Source of the DNA: Phaseolus vulgaris
Taxonomy: Eukaryota > Streptophyta > Magnoliopsida > Fabales > Fabaceae
Direction of reading: 5' to 3'
NCBI RefSeq assembly: GCF_000499845.2
Contig: NC_023756.2
Span: 8,973,344-9,037,343, forward strand
Length of the DNA stretch: 64,000 nucleotides
The notes beneath the pieces were generated by a model. The model ran no database searches and had not been told where the DNA came from. It was given only the letters and a program-made list of their open reading frames with translations. Positions 11,245-21,766 of this stretch are shown here, piece by piece. Each line of letters opens with the position of its first letter. Within the stretch, counting starts at the first letter, position 1. Position numbers and translations under genes: made by a program.

Positions 11245-11732
11245 TGTCCTTACAACAGGGACCAAGAACACTCGAAACAGGTTGACAAGATTAATTTTTA
11301 TGCAAATCTTCCAATCTTGGGCTGGACTCTCTGTTTCTCCTCACGACATGTGCTCTCGGCTTCTCCTCACGACAGGTGCTCTCGGCTTCTCCTCACGGAT
11401 GGGGGGGGGGGGGGGGTACCTGCAAGTCGCTCCGAAGTCAGAAATAGTTTAATGTTCATCAGATAAAATCACTCTTACCTTTTTCTTACGCTGACCTCCT
11501 ATTTATAGGGTTTCTTTAATGGGCCTTCTACATTCATTTTGAACTTTCTTTCTACACCTTTTTATTATTTATACACCCCCTCATGCAGGTTTCTATCTTA
11601 ATTGGGCCTTATTATAATGTTTATATTATCCTTTCAGCTTTCGATCTAAACCTCTCGGTTTTAGCTTATCACCTTCGTTGTTTAGTATTTAGTTCTTCGG
11701 CCTAAACCTCTCGGTTTTAGCCTACCAGTACA
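11245..11732 (-). repeat. 3' LTR of the Tat gypsy element
   Basis: Begins TGTCCTTACAAC and ends AGTACA as read on the plus strand. It differs from its partner at 20845-21339 by about 13 substitutions and two indels as counted by eye, roughly 2.5-3 percent, suggesting a fairly recent insertion. A run of 16 G is at 11401-11416. Three copies of a word like CTCGGCTTCTCCTCACGA stand at 11335-11400. Confidence 0.9.
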
Positions 11733-11745
11733 CTAGCCCCCGAGA
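11733..11745 (-). other. Polypurine tract of the Tat element
   Basis: On the minus strand TCTCGGGGGCTAG ends exactly at the inner edge of the 3' LTR, the position and composition expected of the plus-strand primer in reverse transcription. Confidence 0.7.
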
Positions 11746-11968
11746 CAGAAATAGTTTATTTAAATTTAAACAAAAGTATTTGTGTCTTAATATAATATAA
11801 TAGTTTTGAAATTTGATTTGATTTGGTATTTAATGCCTCGGTTTTCGTATTTTATTTTGTTGAGACTAAATGATTTGACGTGAATTTGCTGTTTTAACCG
11901 TTAAATTATATATTTTTGAACGGTTTCATATTGTTCCAATGTTTTGAATTCTAGGGTTTGTTTTGGGT

Positions 11969-11976
11969 TATAAATA
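11969..11976 (+). promoter_or_regulatory. TATA box for the plus-strand gene in the Tat element
   Basis: TATAAATA preceded by GGGT and followed by GG lies 93 bp before the ATG at 12069, a usual distance for a plant promoter with a short leader. It faces opposite to gag-pol and lies outside the LTR, so the antisense gene seems to have its own promoter. No transcript evidence is available from sequence. Confidence 0.55.
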
Positions 11977-12068
11977 GGTTTCTCATTCAACCTTTTATGA
12001 TTGTGAGTTTTGTTGCTATTGAAAAGGAAGTTCGTTTTCAATCTTCAGTCGGTTCTTGCAAAGGTAAT

Positions 12069-14040
12069 ATGTCTCTTTTGAGCTTTTCTGCTACTGATGA
12101 TTTTTCGAGCGCGGGTGGTGAATCAACTGGGCGAGTGGTTCGAGAAGAAGATCATCCAGACTCGAAGTCTTCATCTGCTACTCCTTCTTGCATGAACGAT
12201 TCAAATGGAGCTCCTACTATTGATGCTCCTCAAGAATTAGAAATTATATTGCCTTGGAAAAATCTTCGTCCAGGTTATTAGTGGGTTAATCCTAAAGTCT
12301 GAGAGTTTTTTTCGAAGTATCGTTCTGCTATCGAACTTCGTAGTTTTCTTTCCCATTCTCAAATTTATTATTTTGACATTGAAAATGATATTATTTCTTT
12401 TCGGCGTGTTGGGGATGTTGATAATGTTTGCCATGGCCGAGAGGGTGATAGCTATGAATTTTTTTATTTTTATGTTTGCTTTTTTAGAGATCTTCATATT
12501 CGATTGCCTTTGAACAACTTTCAAATAGGCGTTCTTAACTTCCTTAATGTTGCTCCTACTCAGCTTCATCCCAATGGTTGGGTTGCAATGCAAGCATTTA
12601 GTATTTTGTGTAAATTATTATCGCTTTCTCCTAGTCCTGCTTCTTTCTTGTACTATTATAGCTCTCGGCCTGGTAAACGGCCAGGGTGGTTATCCCTTAT
12701 CAGCAAATCCAATGTTTGTTTCCTTAAACCTTTTACATCATCATATAAGGATTTTAAGGGAGGTTTTTTCAAAATTCTAATAGAGCCAGTAGGAAGAGAG
12801 TATTTTTTCAATGGAGATTCTCCAAAGTTTCCTCTGTATTGGACGAGGGATCCCGTGAAGTTTAACTCAATATCTTTTCACTCAATGGGTGCGGCCGATC
12901 ATCATGTTATTGAAGTTTTTAGTCACCTCTCGTACCAGGTTCCCACTCGCGCCTTGCTACAATTGTACACTTCATCAAGTCCTCGAGAAGATCTTATTGG
13001 TACGTGGTTGTTCCACATTTTCTTGCTTTATAGGATGAGTTTTTTAACTTTGCTAAGTTTTTTATTGATTTTCAGCTCTGATGGCAAGCACGAATCCGAA
13101 AGCTCGATCTTATTTTTTGAAGCTGCTGAACAAGGTAGGTGATGTAACTCCTCGACGTGAGAATGTGGTGAATCCTGTGGTGGAAGTAGAAGTCGTGGAA
13201 CCTGTTGCACATGTTGAAGTGATTGAAGCTACACGTAATGTTGATGTTGCCGGTCCCTCGAAGAAGTCAAAGAAACGAGACAGAAATAGCAAGAGATCAC
13301 ATTCGTCCTCTCGGCGTCATCGCCACGTTGAAAATGTTTCGTCTGAACCTCTTTCTGAAACAATTTTTAGTGCTTCAACAAAATACGCGAAGTTTTTTCA
13401 AACTTCTTTTAATGAATCGTCTTACAACATGTTGAAAAATATGGATGCTGCTTCATTGGCGGATTCTATTATTGAATTGTCAAGTAAAAGTCTTTTGATT
13501 GGACAAATGATGAAAGAGAAGAATGGAAACTGTGTGTCTTTATCTGAATTTGAAAAATTGAAGACTGATCTTGCTGAGTATAAGGAAAAAATGAGCTCTT
13601 TATCTTGGGAATTAGAAGAGATTAAGAAGCAGAAAAATGAAGAAGAAGTTGCAAAGGAAGGTCTTGGAAAGGAAATTGCTGAATTGAAGAGTGAAAACTT
13701 AAGATCTAGTAAAGAGAACGCTCAAATTCTTAAAGAAAATCAACTTTTGAGCGAAAAGGTATCGGCGTTATCTTCTGCAAACGAATCTGACAAGAACACC
13801 ATCAAACTTATGGATGAAGAGATAAATCAGCTAAGGACTAACGTTTTTGAAGCCGAAAGGTTTATCTTTGAACAGCATAACCTTGGTTTTAAGAAGGCTC
13901 TTCAACAAGCAAAATATTTTTATAAGATTCCTATTGATGAAGGCAACTTCGATGTTAAGAAGGATTTTTATAAGGGTGAATTAGTTCCTGCTAATGAGAT
14001 TCCGGAAAATGATGCTAAAGATATTAATATCGAGAATTAG
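12069..14040 (+). pseudogene. Antisense gene of Tat element, putative gypsy-type transposon domain (PF04195-like), spliced
   Basis: One frame runs from ATG 12069 to the TAG at 14038-14040 if a GT-AG intron at 13000-13075 is removed and two stops (TAG 12279-12281, TGA 12300-12302) are ignored. The first exon holds an Asp/Ser-rich lead, then LHIRLPLNNF, QLHPNGW, AFSILCKLL and GWLSL in the order typical of the putative gypsy-type transposon domain found in plant Tat elements. The second exon is basic (KKSKKRDRNSKRSHSSSRRH), followed by a long Glu/Lys/Leu coiled coil (about residues 150-260 of that exon). Coding continues after both stops without loss of similarity, so they look recent. The start at 12069 is preferred over a frame-compatible ATG-like start at 11958 because the TATA box lies between them. 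Function in the family is unknown; structural or regulatory roles have been suggested. Confidence 0.7.
13000..13075 (+). other. Predicted 76-bp intron of the antisense gene
   Basis: GTACGT at the 5' side and TTGATTTTCAG at the 3' side are strong plant splice signals; the intron is T-rich. Removal keeps the frame (phase 1 at 12999) and joins the domain-bearing exon to the coiled-coil exon that begins just before the internal ATG at 13081. Unspliced, the frame runs only to 13142. Confidence 0.6.
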
Positions 14041-14940
14041 GTGGGCACAAGTTTACTTGCCGAAAGTGAATTTGTTTTGGAATGCTGATCCGTGTATGGA
14101 TATTTTTGGAATGCTGATCCATGTATGGATATTTGCATTCTTCATGTAATCTCTTTTTTGGAACCTTAATACGTATAAAGTTTATTGGTTTCTTTTTAAC
14201 TTTGTTATCTTATGTTATTTATTGGATACTTTTTGTTTCTCATTCGCCGATTGTCATTTAATTTGTGGTTGTGACCTCTCGGTTGTATGATTAAGTGTCT
14301 CGATAGACCTTTCGGTTTTTACCTCTGGATGCTTAATTTTTTGGTCATTTAATTGAAAATGTTTTAAATGTTTTAAGTGCTTTAACTTATACTTTTTAAT
14401 TTCAATATCTTTAACATGATTACGTTTCGGTTTAAGCACTGAGTACCTTTCAGCTTTTAAGACTTTAAAGCACAAGTATCTTTCGGTTTTTATCTGAAAG
14501 TGTTCCAAAATGGTGGATTCTGCGCGAATTTTGTAACCATTAAAAGGAATTTTTAGAAGACTCGAGAATGCTTTTGGTCGAATGTATAAGATCAAGTTTA
14601 TGTGGAATATTGTAATGGTTTATTAATTGATAATTTTAATAGCGACTGATATGAATGGCGAATGAAATTTAGACAACCTTATGCAATTAATGTCAAAACC
14701 ATCGATGGCGGATGCAATTAACATGATCACCTCTCGGTTTTAGTATTTGGTTTTTAAATAGAACTTGCGATTTAGATTTTTATTTATTCTTTCGGTCGAG
14801 GATATTTTTCTCACGTTTTCGGCTTTCTTATTCGGTTTATCATGCTGTGAAGTATGACGTAGTCTGATTTATTTAATGTAGCAATTATTTGCTATTTGTG
14901 TTTTCGACATTATTCGATGATTATTTTAGATCGCGAGATT
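14041..14940. other. Tat element spacer with repeated TTTCGGTTTT words
   Basis: Non-coding region between the antisense gene and the 62-bp repeats. Words such as CTTTCGGTTTT and CCTCTCGGTTTTAG recur and are also found in the LTR (11650-11730). A tandem near-duplication around GGAATGCTGATCC lies at 14078-14132. Confidence 0.5.
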
Positions 14941-14941
14941 T

Positions 14942-15432
14942 TTTCGGGAGGGATTTCACTTGAAGTGAAAGCATCCGGGACCGAAAGTAACATAAGTATG
15001 TGTTCTTCGGGTGGGTTTTCACCTGGAATGAAATCATCCGAGACCGAAGGTATTATAAATATATGCTTTTTCGAGTGGGTTTTCACTTAGAGTGAAATCA
15101 TCCAAGACCGAAAGTTTTGTAAGTGTATGCTTTTTCGGGTGGGTTTTCACTTAGAGTGAAATCATCCAAGACCGAAAGTTTTATAAATATATGCTTTTTC
15201 GGGTGGGTTTTCACTTAGAGTGAAATCATCCAAGACCGAAAGTTTTATAAGTAGATGCTTTTTCGGGTGGGTTTTCACTTAGAGTGAAAGCATCCAAGAC
15301 CGAAAGGATCATAAGGAAATACTCTTTCGGGAGGGATTTCACCTGAAGTGAAAGCATCCAAGACCGAAAGAATTTTTAAGCAGATGTTTTTGCGTTGTGG
15401 AATTTTACCTAGAAAAAATATCCAAGACCGAA
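14942..15432. repeat. Array of eight about 62-bp hairpin repeats in the Tat element
   Basis: Each unit reads roughly TTCGGGTGGG, then TTTCACTTAGAGTGAAA, then ATCCAAGACCGAAAG and an AT-rich spacer. The middle word is a perfect inverted repeat (7-bp arms, 3-bp loop; in the variant TTTCACTTGAAGTGAAA the arms are 8 bp). The last unit is decayed. The array lies between the 3' ends of the convergent antisense gene and gag-pol. Confidence 0.85.
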
Positions 15433-15531
15433 TAAAAATGAAAGTTAACAAGATGAATTTTGTCACTTGGTAATGCTTCTTGATTAGATGATAAGTATGT
15501 ACACAAAAGTCTTCTGTTTACATCTTCTATT

Positions 15532-16155
15532 TTAACTAAAATAGAACTTTAAATGACTCGCATTCCATGTTCTTGGTATTACTTTCTCTTCCAGAGTTTC
15601 TAATCTATAGGCTCCATTTTGTAAATTTTCCAATACCCTGAAAGGACCTTCCCAATTGGATGCTAACTTTCCATGTCGTGGATCTTTTCGAGCATCAGTT
15701 CGCATTCTCCAGACCAAATCCCTTTCCTTAAAATCTCTTAACTTTACTTTTGCATTAAACCTCTTCATTGCTCTTCTCTTTACTGCAGCTTCCTTTATTT
15801 TTGCTCGTTCTCTAAGTTCTTCAATAAGATCAAGGTCAGTCCTTAAGCATTCGTTGTTGATATTCCAATCTTCCATTTGCCTTCGTAATGTTGGTTCAAT
15901 AGCTTCCACTAGTAACATTGCATCTGTTCCATATGTGAGGTTGAATGGTGTTTCTCCAGTTGACGTTTGTGGTGTGCACCTATATGCCCATAATATCTCT
16001 GGCAACTTCTCTGCCCATAAACCTTTAGCGCTTCCTAACCTCTTCTTTAACTGTCCGAGAATAACTTTGTTTGCAACTTCAGTTTGTCCATTCGTTTGCG
16101 GATGTTCAACTGAAGTATTTGTTGACTTGATTCCCAAATCTGCATAAAATTCCAT
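15532..16155 (-). pseudogene. Tat integrase, C-terminal half
   Basis: Continues the integrase core after the TAG at 16252-16254; the same frame is open through 16155-16251. Reading from that stop, TDNGRQF supplies the second catalytic Asp and HPQTNGQTE the catalytic Glu, so the DD35E set is present. The C-terminal part (DLVWRMRTD, NWEGPFRV, NASHLKFYF) is the usual plant gypsy integrase tail, without a chromodomain. The coding region ends at 15532. The integrase would insert the cDNA; here it is separated from pol by several breaks. Confidence 0.85.
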
Positions 16156-16251
16156 AAGTTTTTTGTCAATGAATTGTCGGCCATTGTCAGTTATAATGGT
16201 GTGTGGGATTCCAAATCGACATATTATATTTTTCCATACAAACGCTTGAAC

Positions 16252-16587
16252 CTACTGAGCTGTTATCTTAGTTAATGCTTCTGCTTCTATCCATTTTGTA
16301 AAGTAGTCCACAACTACTATCATGAACTTGGTTTGTTCTCGTCCAAGTGGGAATGGACCAAGTATATCAATTCCCCATTTTGCAAATGGCCAGGGGGAAA
16401 CAATTCCTTGCAACTCTTGCGCTGGTATATGATTTAAACTTCCAAATTCTTGACATTTTTTACATGCTTTAATATAAAGTTCACAATCTTCTCGGATTGT
16501 TGGCCAATAGTAACCAGCTCTACAGACCTTTGTTGCCATTGTTCGAGCTCCACTGCCATTGTTCGAGCTCCACAATGTAGTCCACAA
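16252..16587 (-). pseudogene. Tat integrase, zinc finger and first catalytic Asp
   Basis: Contains the second half of the HHCC finger (ACKKCQEF) and WGIDILGPFP with the first catalytic Asp. The finger's His part (GLHCG) lies in the upstream frame because of the 20-bp duplication at 16534-16573. It ends at a TAG (16252-16254), after which the same frame continues into the C-terminal half. Confidence 0.85.
16534..16573 (-). repeat. 20-bp tandem duplication that breaks integrase
   Basis: TGCCATTGTTCGAGCTCCAC occurs twice in a row (16534-16553 and 16554-16573). The extra 20 bp shift the frame, and the word GARTMA is encoded once in each frame as a result. Confidence 0.9.
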
Positions 16588-17470
16588 ATTCCTTCATGGA
16601 GTTCTTTAATTACATATTCGGCTTGTTCTCTTGACAGACATTTTAACAAAGGCATAAAATATCCTCTTTTGTAAAGTTCATCACCAATTAACACAAAACT
16701 AGCCACTTTCTTTGTCGTTTTTGCATCTGGTTCAACTCCTTGTTCTTGGCTCTTTATTACTTCTATGTATGTTTTTATCCATTCATCTTTTGAAGTTGCA
16801 ATATTGAAGCATTCTTCTAAACTCACTGTTGGCTGACTGAGGGTTTGTTGTATGATTGAATTATGTTGCCCTTGTCGTTGTTGGCTTGCTAATTTGGATA
16901 ACGAGTCTGCTTTCATGTTTAATTCTCTCAGAATATATTTCATTTCAGCCTTATTAAAGCATTGCATAATATTTAATACTTTTTGGTAATATTTCATTAA
17001 TAATGGATCTTTTACCTGATACTCCCCTTGCACCTGTCCCACCGAAAGTTGAGAGTCACTTTTGCAAATGACATTCTCGACTCCCATGTCTCTGGCCAAT
17101 AGTAATCCTGCAACAAGAGCTTCATATTCGGCTTGGTTGTTGGATGTTCTGAACTCAAACCTTAACGCTATTTCTACTTGGAAGTTATATGGTCCTTCAA
17201 GTACTATCCCTGCTCCGCTTCCTCTTTTGCTTGACGCGCCATCTACATATAATGTCCATTGCTCCTGTTGTGTTGTTGTCGGCATCTGGATAATGAAATC
17301 CACAAGGGATTGGGCTTTGATCGGTCCTCTTGGTTCATACTTGATTCCATATTCTGAAAGCTCCTTCGACCATGTCACCATTCTACCTGCAAGTTCTGGT
17401 TTTCTCAAAATTTTAGATATTGGATAATCTGTTCTCACAATTATCTGATGATTCTGAAAATATGGTCAAA
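16555..17470 (-). pseudogene. Tat RNase H and start of integrase
   Basis: After the TGA at 17466-17468, the frame contains the end of the RT-linked region (RTDYPISKIL), then a second RNase H-like domain with LYVDGASSKRGSGAG (first Asp), NNQAEYEAL (Glu) and CKSDSQL (Asp), as in Tat elements, which carry an additional RNase H. It then enters the integrase finger (HEGICGLHCG) and goes out of frame at the 20-bp duplication. RNase H would remove template RNA during cDNA synthesis. Confidence 0.8.
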
Positions 17471-17551
17471 GACGTCTTGCAGCATACACTAGTGTTAAGG
17501 CAACTTTTTCAACCTGGGGATATATGGTTTCGGCGTTTTGAAGGGATCTAC

Positions 17552-17953
17552 TTACAAAATATATCGGTTTTTTCTCTGGTTTTTCTTGTGGGCTGCTCCT
17601 ATGGCTTCATTTGAAGTTGCTAGGTAAACTATGATAGGTTGGGTTGACACAGGTTTAACTAAGATTGGTGGTTCGGCCACTATACTTTTGATCTGATAAA
17701 AGGCTTGCTCACATCGCTCATTCCACTCAAAAGTTTCGGATTTTTTCAACAAGTTTACTATCGGTTTAGTTTTCTCGGCCAATATTGGTAGAAATCTTGA
17801 TAATGAGTTCAGCTTCCCCACCAGTCTTCGTACCTCCTTCAAATTCTTTGGACTTCCCATCTTCATTACTGCCTCACATTTATCAGTATTTGCCTCAATA
17901 CCTCTGTTTGTTAACATGAAGCCCAAAAATTTTCCACCTCTCACTAAAAACAC
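17552..17953 (-). pseudogene. Tat reverse transcriptase, thumb and connection
   Basis: Contains KFLGFMLTNRGIEAN and RRLVGKLNSLSRFLP, the usual sequence downstream of YVDD in plant gypsy RT, then FEWNERCEQAF. It is in a different frame from the upstream palm segment (frameshift near 17945) and loses frame again near 17595, where the expected KPIYFVSRSL continues in the next frame. Confidence 0.8.
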
Positions 17954-18431
17954 ATTTTTCCGGATTAAGACGAATGTTGTATTTTCTTATTTGTGCAAAC
18001 ACCTCCTCAAGGTCTTCCAAATGTTTCTGTACTTTATCTGATTTAACCACCATATCATCCACATAAATCTCCATGTTCCTTCCAATTTGCTCTTTAAACA
18101 CCTTATCCATCAACCTTTGATAAGTGGCTCCAGCATTTTTTAAACCGAAAGGCATGACTTTATAACAATAGTTTGTGGTATCTGTGGTGAAAGCTGTTTT
18201 TGGGATATCCGGTGCATACATCTGTATTTGATTATACCCTGAATAGGCATCAAGAAAGCTCATCATCTCCTGACCAGACGCTCCAACAACCAAACGGTCA
18301 ATGTTAGGCAACGGATATGTGTCTTTTGGGCAAGCTTTATTCAGATATGTGTAATCTGTGCACATTCTCCATTTTCCATTCGGTTTCTTAACCAGTACCA
18401 CATTAGATAACCATGTAGTATATTAAGCTTC
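17895..18431 (-). pseudogene. Tat reverse transcriptase, fingers and palm
   Basis: After stops at 18432-18434 and 18423-18425 the frame shows LVKKPNGKWRMC, DYTYLNKACPKD, FLDAYSGYNQI, FGLKNAGATYQRLMD and YVDDMVVKS. The catalytic Asp triad (one in FLDAYSG, two in YVDD) is present. It synthesises element cDNA from RNA in virus-like particles. Confidence 0.88.
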
Positions 18432-19850
18432 TCAGATGAAACCAGCTTGCATCAATTTCTCAGTTTCCTCAATTGCTGCCTTCCGTCTTTCTTCTCCCAA
18501 TTTTCTTCGTTTTTGAGATATCGGCCTTGCTTCTCGGCAAACAGATAACTTGTGACAAATTACCTCTGGATCAATTCCAGGAATATCATATGGTCTCCAA
18601 GCAAATAAGTCTTTGTTATTACGTAACATTGTAATAAGTTTGCTCAACAATTCTTCAGGTAAACTTCCGCCTATATAAGCACATTGTTTTTCGTCTCGGC
18701 CCAATACCACAGTTGTTGTCTCTTCTTTTGGTTCTAACCTCTCATCATTTAACCTGGGGTCCAAATCTACCATTGCCACCATTCTTTCAGTATCTTTATT
18801 TGTTTTCAAATTCATCTTCAAACCTGTTGCATAACATTCCCGAGCATCTTTTTGATTGACATAGATTGTGGCTATCTCCCCCTTCTCTGTTGGGAATTTC
18901 ATGGCTAAATGCGGTGTTGAGACTATTGCTCCCAACTTATTCAAAGAAGATCGTCCCAGCAACACATTGTATGATGTGGAAGCGTCCACCACCAAGTACC
19001 TGATTTTGATCTTTTTAGTCTTACTGCCTCTTCCGAATGTTGTCATTAAATCAACATATCCTTTTGTGCTAACTCTTTCGCCCGAGAAGCCAATAATTTG
19101 TTCTCGGAAAGGGACAATATCTTCTTCTCTCAAGTGCAACCTTTTGAAAGTATCCCAAAACAAAATATCAACTGAACTCCCCTGATCAACCAAGGTTTTC
19201 ATGACGGCATACTCGGCTATTTCTACTGTTATCACCATAGGATCATCATGATCGGGATCAATTTCTTGAAAATCTTCATCTGTGAAAAGCATTGGTGGCA
19301 AAGTTCTTTTTTTAAAAATATGATTAATGGTTCTGATACTTCTCCAATGTTGTTTTCTTCCTGGCGAAGATTCTTTTCCAAAGAAACCACCTGAAATTGT
19401 ATTTATAAACCCTCTGACTGGCCTTCCCAGACTTCGTTCCCTACTTCGCCTAACCGATTGGGTATTTTGATAAAACCTATCACCTCTTCTTTCTGGCCTT
19501 CCATCCCTTCTATCATCTCTATCTTCAACTCTTCTATCTTCTCTTCTTTCAAATCTTTCCACTCTTCTATGTCCTACCTCTCCCCCTTTCAATTCTTTTT
19601 CAGGACTTAACCTTATTTTTGCATTTCCCCCTCGGATGAAGCGTTTCAACTGCCCCGCTTGGATCAATTCTTCTATTCTATCTTTCAACCCGATGCATTC
19701 TTCTGTATGATGACCATGATTTTTATGATACTCGCAATGCTTGGTATGATCTGCTCTTTCTGGTGTTCTTGCTTTTCTTGGTGGTGGTATTATTTTTGTT
19801 GCCATGGCTTCTTGTAAAACTCTTGCTCTGTTTGTATTCAAAGGTGTGTA
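18432..19850 (-). pseudogene. Tat gag end and aspartic protease
   Basis: Begins just after the in-frame TAA at 19851-19853. It holds the zinc-finger-like CEYHKNHGHHTEEC, an Arg/Asp/Glu-rich low-complexity stretch, and the protease motif VDQGSSVDILF with LLGRSSLNKLGA downstream. The usual gypsy motif is D[ST]G; here the middle residue is Gln, and related Tat elements have Asn. It then leads toward RT with EETEKLMQAGFI and ends at TGA 18432-18434. The protease would cut the polyprotein. Confidence 0.8.
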
Positions 19851-20792
19851 TTATTGGAATTTTCGACTTCTGAACTCTTCTCGGGCTCTTCTGACCATAG
19901 GTCCGCTTTCTCTTTCTATCACCTTCTTCTCACCTCCATCAATCCTCACCTGGTTTCGGAACTCTCTCAGTTCTTCCATCTGCATAAATTTTGAGGCTCG
20001 CTGCCTTAGTTCATCCAAATTAGTTGCAGGTTTTTTGCAAAGGCTATCGGCGAATGGTCCCGGTTTTAACGCTGTTATCATATGATGCATGGTAACCTCT
20101 GGGTTGAGATTTCGAATACCTAAGGCGACCTTTCCAAAGCGTTCCATGAACATTCTTAATGACTCTCCCTTCTCTTGTCTTATGTTCACCAAAGCAAATG
20201 ATGTTAAATGATGAGGACGACTAGTTGCAAATTGAGCACCAAACTTTTCCACCAGTGTATCGAAACAATCAATGCTCAAAGGTGGGAGGCGTGTGAACCA
20301 ACTAAATGTTGCTCCTTTCAGCGTTGTAGGGAACACCTTGCACATAACAGCATCATTCCACGTATACAAGCTGATCTGAGTGGTATATATTGCAATGCGT
20401 TCATCAGGGTCTGTACTTCCATCGTATTTGTCAATCGTCAAATTTTTCCAATTGTCGGGTAATGGAGTATCAACTATAACATCATAGAACGGATGCTTTC
20501 TGGAGGATGCTCCTGCAAAAACCCTAGAGTTTTCAAGCAATCTCCTCTTGGTTTGGGAACTTTCGTTGTGATGAAGTCTTTCATTCATTTGTGCTCTAGA
20601 TTGAACGGTTTCAAAGGACGAATTCAAAACTGTTTCCTCTTGTAATTTTCTCCTCATATATGCATTTTCGGCTCTCAACATACTTAGTTCTTCTTCATTA
20701 TTCTTTTTTAACATCTCGAATTCTTTTTGTAGTTGTACCAACATTGTCATTGGCATGTTAACATTGTCTTCCTGTTCTCCTCTTTGATTCAT
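19851..20792 (-). pseudogene. Tat gag, N-terminal and core
   Basis: The ATG at 20790-20792 is chosen since the upstream open codons have no ATG. After a Glu-rich coiled start come PLPDNWKNL, YDGSTDPDERI and a retrotransposon gag domain (FSWFTRLPP, FMERFGKVAL, LKPGPFADSL). It ends at a TAA that interrupts a sequence otherwise continuing in frame, so this is a nonsense change and not the natural gag end. Gag forms the particle that holds element RNA. Confidence 0.85.
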
Positions 20793-20823
20793 CTTGTCTT
20801 CAACCCTTTTCAACTACCTCTCG

Positions 20824-20841
20824 GCCCCACGGTGGGCGCCA
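20824..20841 (-). other. Primer-binding site of the Tat element
   Basis: Two to three bases inside the 5' LTR the minus strand reads TGGCGCCCACCGTGGGGC, complementary to a tRNA 3' end of the type GGCGCCA. I do not assign the tRNA species. Confidence 0.7.
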
Positions 20842-20844
20842 AAA

Positions 20845-21339
20845 TGTTCTTACAACAGGGACCAAGAACACTCGAAACAGGTTGACAAGATTAATTCTTA
20901 TGCAAATCTTCCAATCTTGGGCTGGACTCTCGGTTTCTCCTCACGACATGTGCTCTCGGCTTCTCCTCACGACAGGTGCTCTCGGCTTCTCCTCACGGAT
21001 TGGGGGGGGGGGGGGGGTACTTGCAAGTCGCTCCGATGCCAAAGTCAGAAATAGTTTAATGTTCATCTGATAAAATCACTCTTACTTTTTTCTTACGCTG
21101 ACCTCCTATTTATAGGGTTTCTTTAATGGGCCTTCTACATTACTTTTGGACTTTCTTTCTACACCTTTTTATTATTTATACACCCCCTCATGCAAGTTTC
21201 TATCTTAATTGGGCCTTATTATAATGTTTATATTATCCTTTCAGCTTTCAGTCTAAACCTCTCGGTTTTAGCTTATCACCTTGGTTGTTTAGTATTTAGT
21301 TCTTCGGCCTAAACCTCTCGGTTTTAGCCTACTAGTACA
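20845..21339 (-). repeat. 5' LTR of the Tat gypsy element
   Basis: 495 bp, TGTTCTTACAAC to TAGTACA on the plus strand. Differs from the other LTR mainly by an extra ATGCCA-like 6 bp near 21040, an extra T and scattered substitutions. G16 tract at 21002-21017. Confidence 0.9.
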
Positions 21340-21560
21340 GTTGGTAACTCAATGCCAAATATTTCTTTTAACTTTGTGACAATGGACAAAATAATTTCCT
21401 CCTCAATTGTTTTACTCTCTCCTTAGAACATGACACCAACATTATCATCTTCATCATTTGATGGTATGTCAGTCATGTCATTGACCTTATTTAGTCATGA
21501 AACTTCTAAAGTCTTCTTAACAACAAACATTTCCCGATGGCATTGAGCTTTTCTCTTCTG
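21340..21560 (-). pseudogene. CDCA7/R1-type zinc-finger gene fragment, copy a
   Basis: Directly after the Tat target duplication the sequence aligns with 34568-35090 and 38825-39300 but with large internal losses. The pieces read on the minus strand resemble the DDT-like and linker parts of the zf-4CXXC_R1 protein copies described below. It is too short and broken to make protein. Confidence 0.55.
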
Positions 21561-21766
21561 TGGTTTTTTGGGTGGTTTGCGGAAGCTTAGTGATTTGTTG
21601 ATGGATCAAGGCCCTCCTAAGAGGTGTGGCTGCCTTGGAGGTGCATGAGAGTAGGGAAATTGAGGGAGGTTCGGCCAACCCCTTTGGTAGGTGAAAGGAT
21701 TGAAGATTAAGACCTAATTCTTAGGCAAGGGAGTAAAGTATGGCTCAAGTTAGGCAGCATAACAAT
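21561..21766. other. Unassigned sequence before the tandem array
   Basis: G-rich non-repetitive sequence between the zinc-finger fragment and the first array unit. It has no match that I see within the window. Confidence 0.4.

Larger units (their letters stand above)
11245..21339 (-). mobile_element. Complete Ty3/gypsy retrotransposon, Tat lineage, Retand-like, decayed
   Basis: A 10.1-kb element with two LTRs, flanked by GTTGG on both sides. It has a primer-binding site beside the right LTR and a purine-rich tract beside the left one, and gag, protease, RT, RNase H and integrase in that order on the minus strand. The gag style (CEYHKNHGHHTEEC finger, PxPxNW and YDGSTDP words), the NKACPKD and YVDD RT motifs and a separate plus-strand gene downstream of integrase all fit the plant Tat lineage, whose members are known to carry extra antisense ORFs. 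The frame is broken by stops at 19851-19853, 18432-18434, 18423-18425, 17466-17468 and 16252-16254, by frameshifts near 17945 and 17595, and by a 20-bp duplication at 16534-16573. It cannot move by itself now. Confidence 0.9.

Noticed and set aside
11245..11732. Short frames in the LTR sharing SSRHVLSASPHD with the other LTR
   Set aside because: They are frames through LTR repeats; conservation follows from LTR identity.
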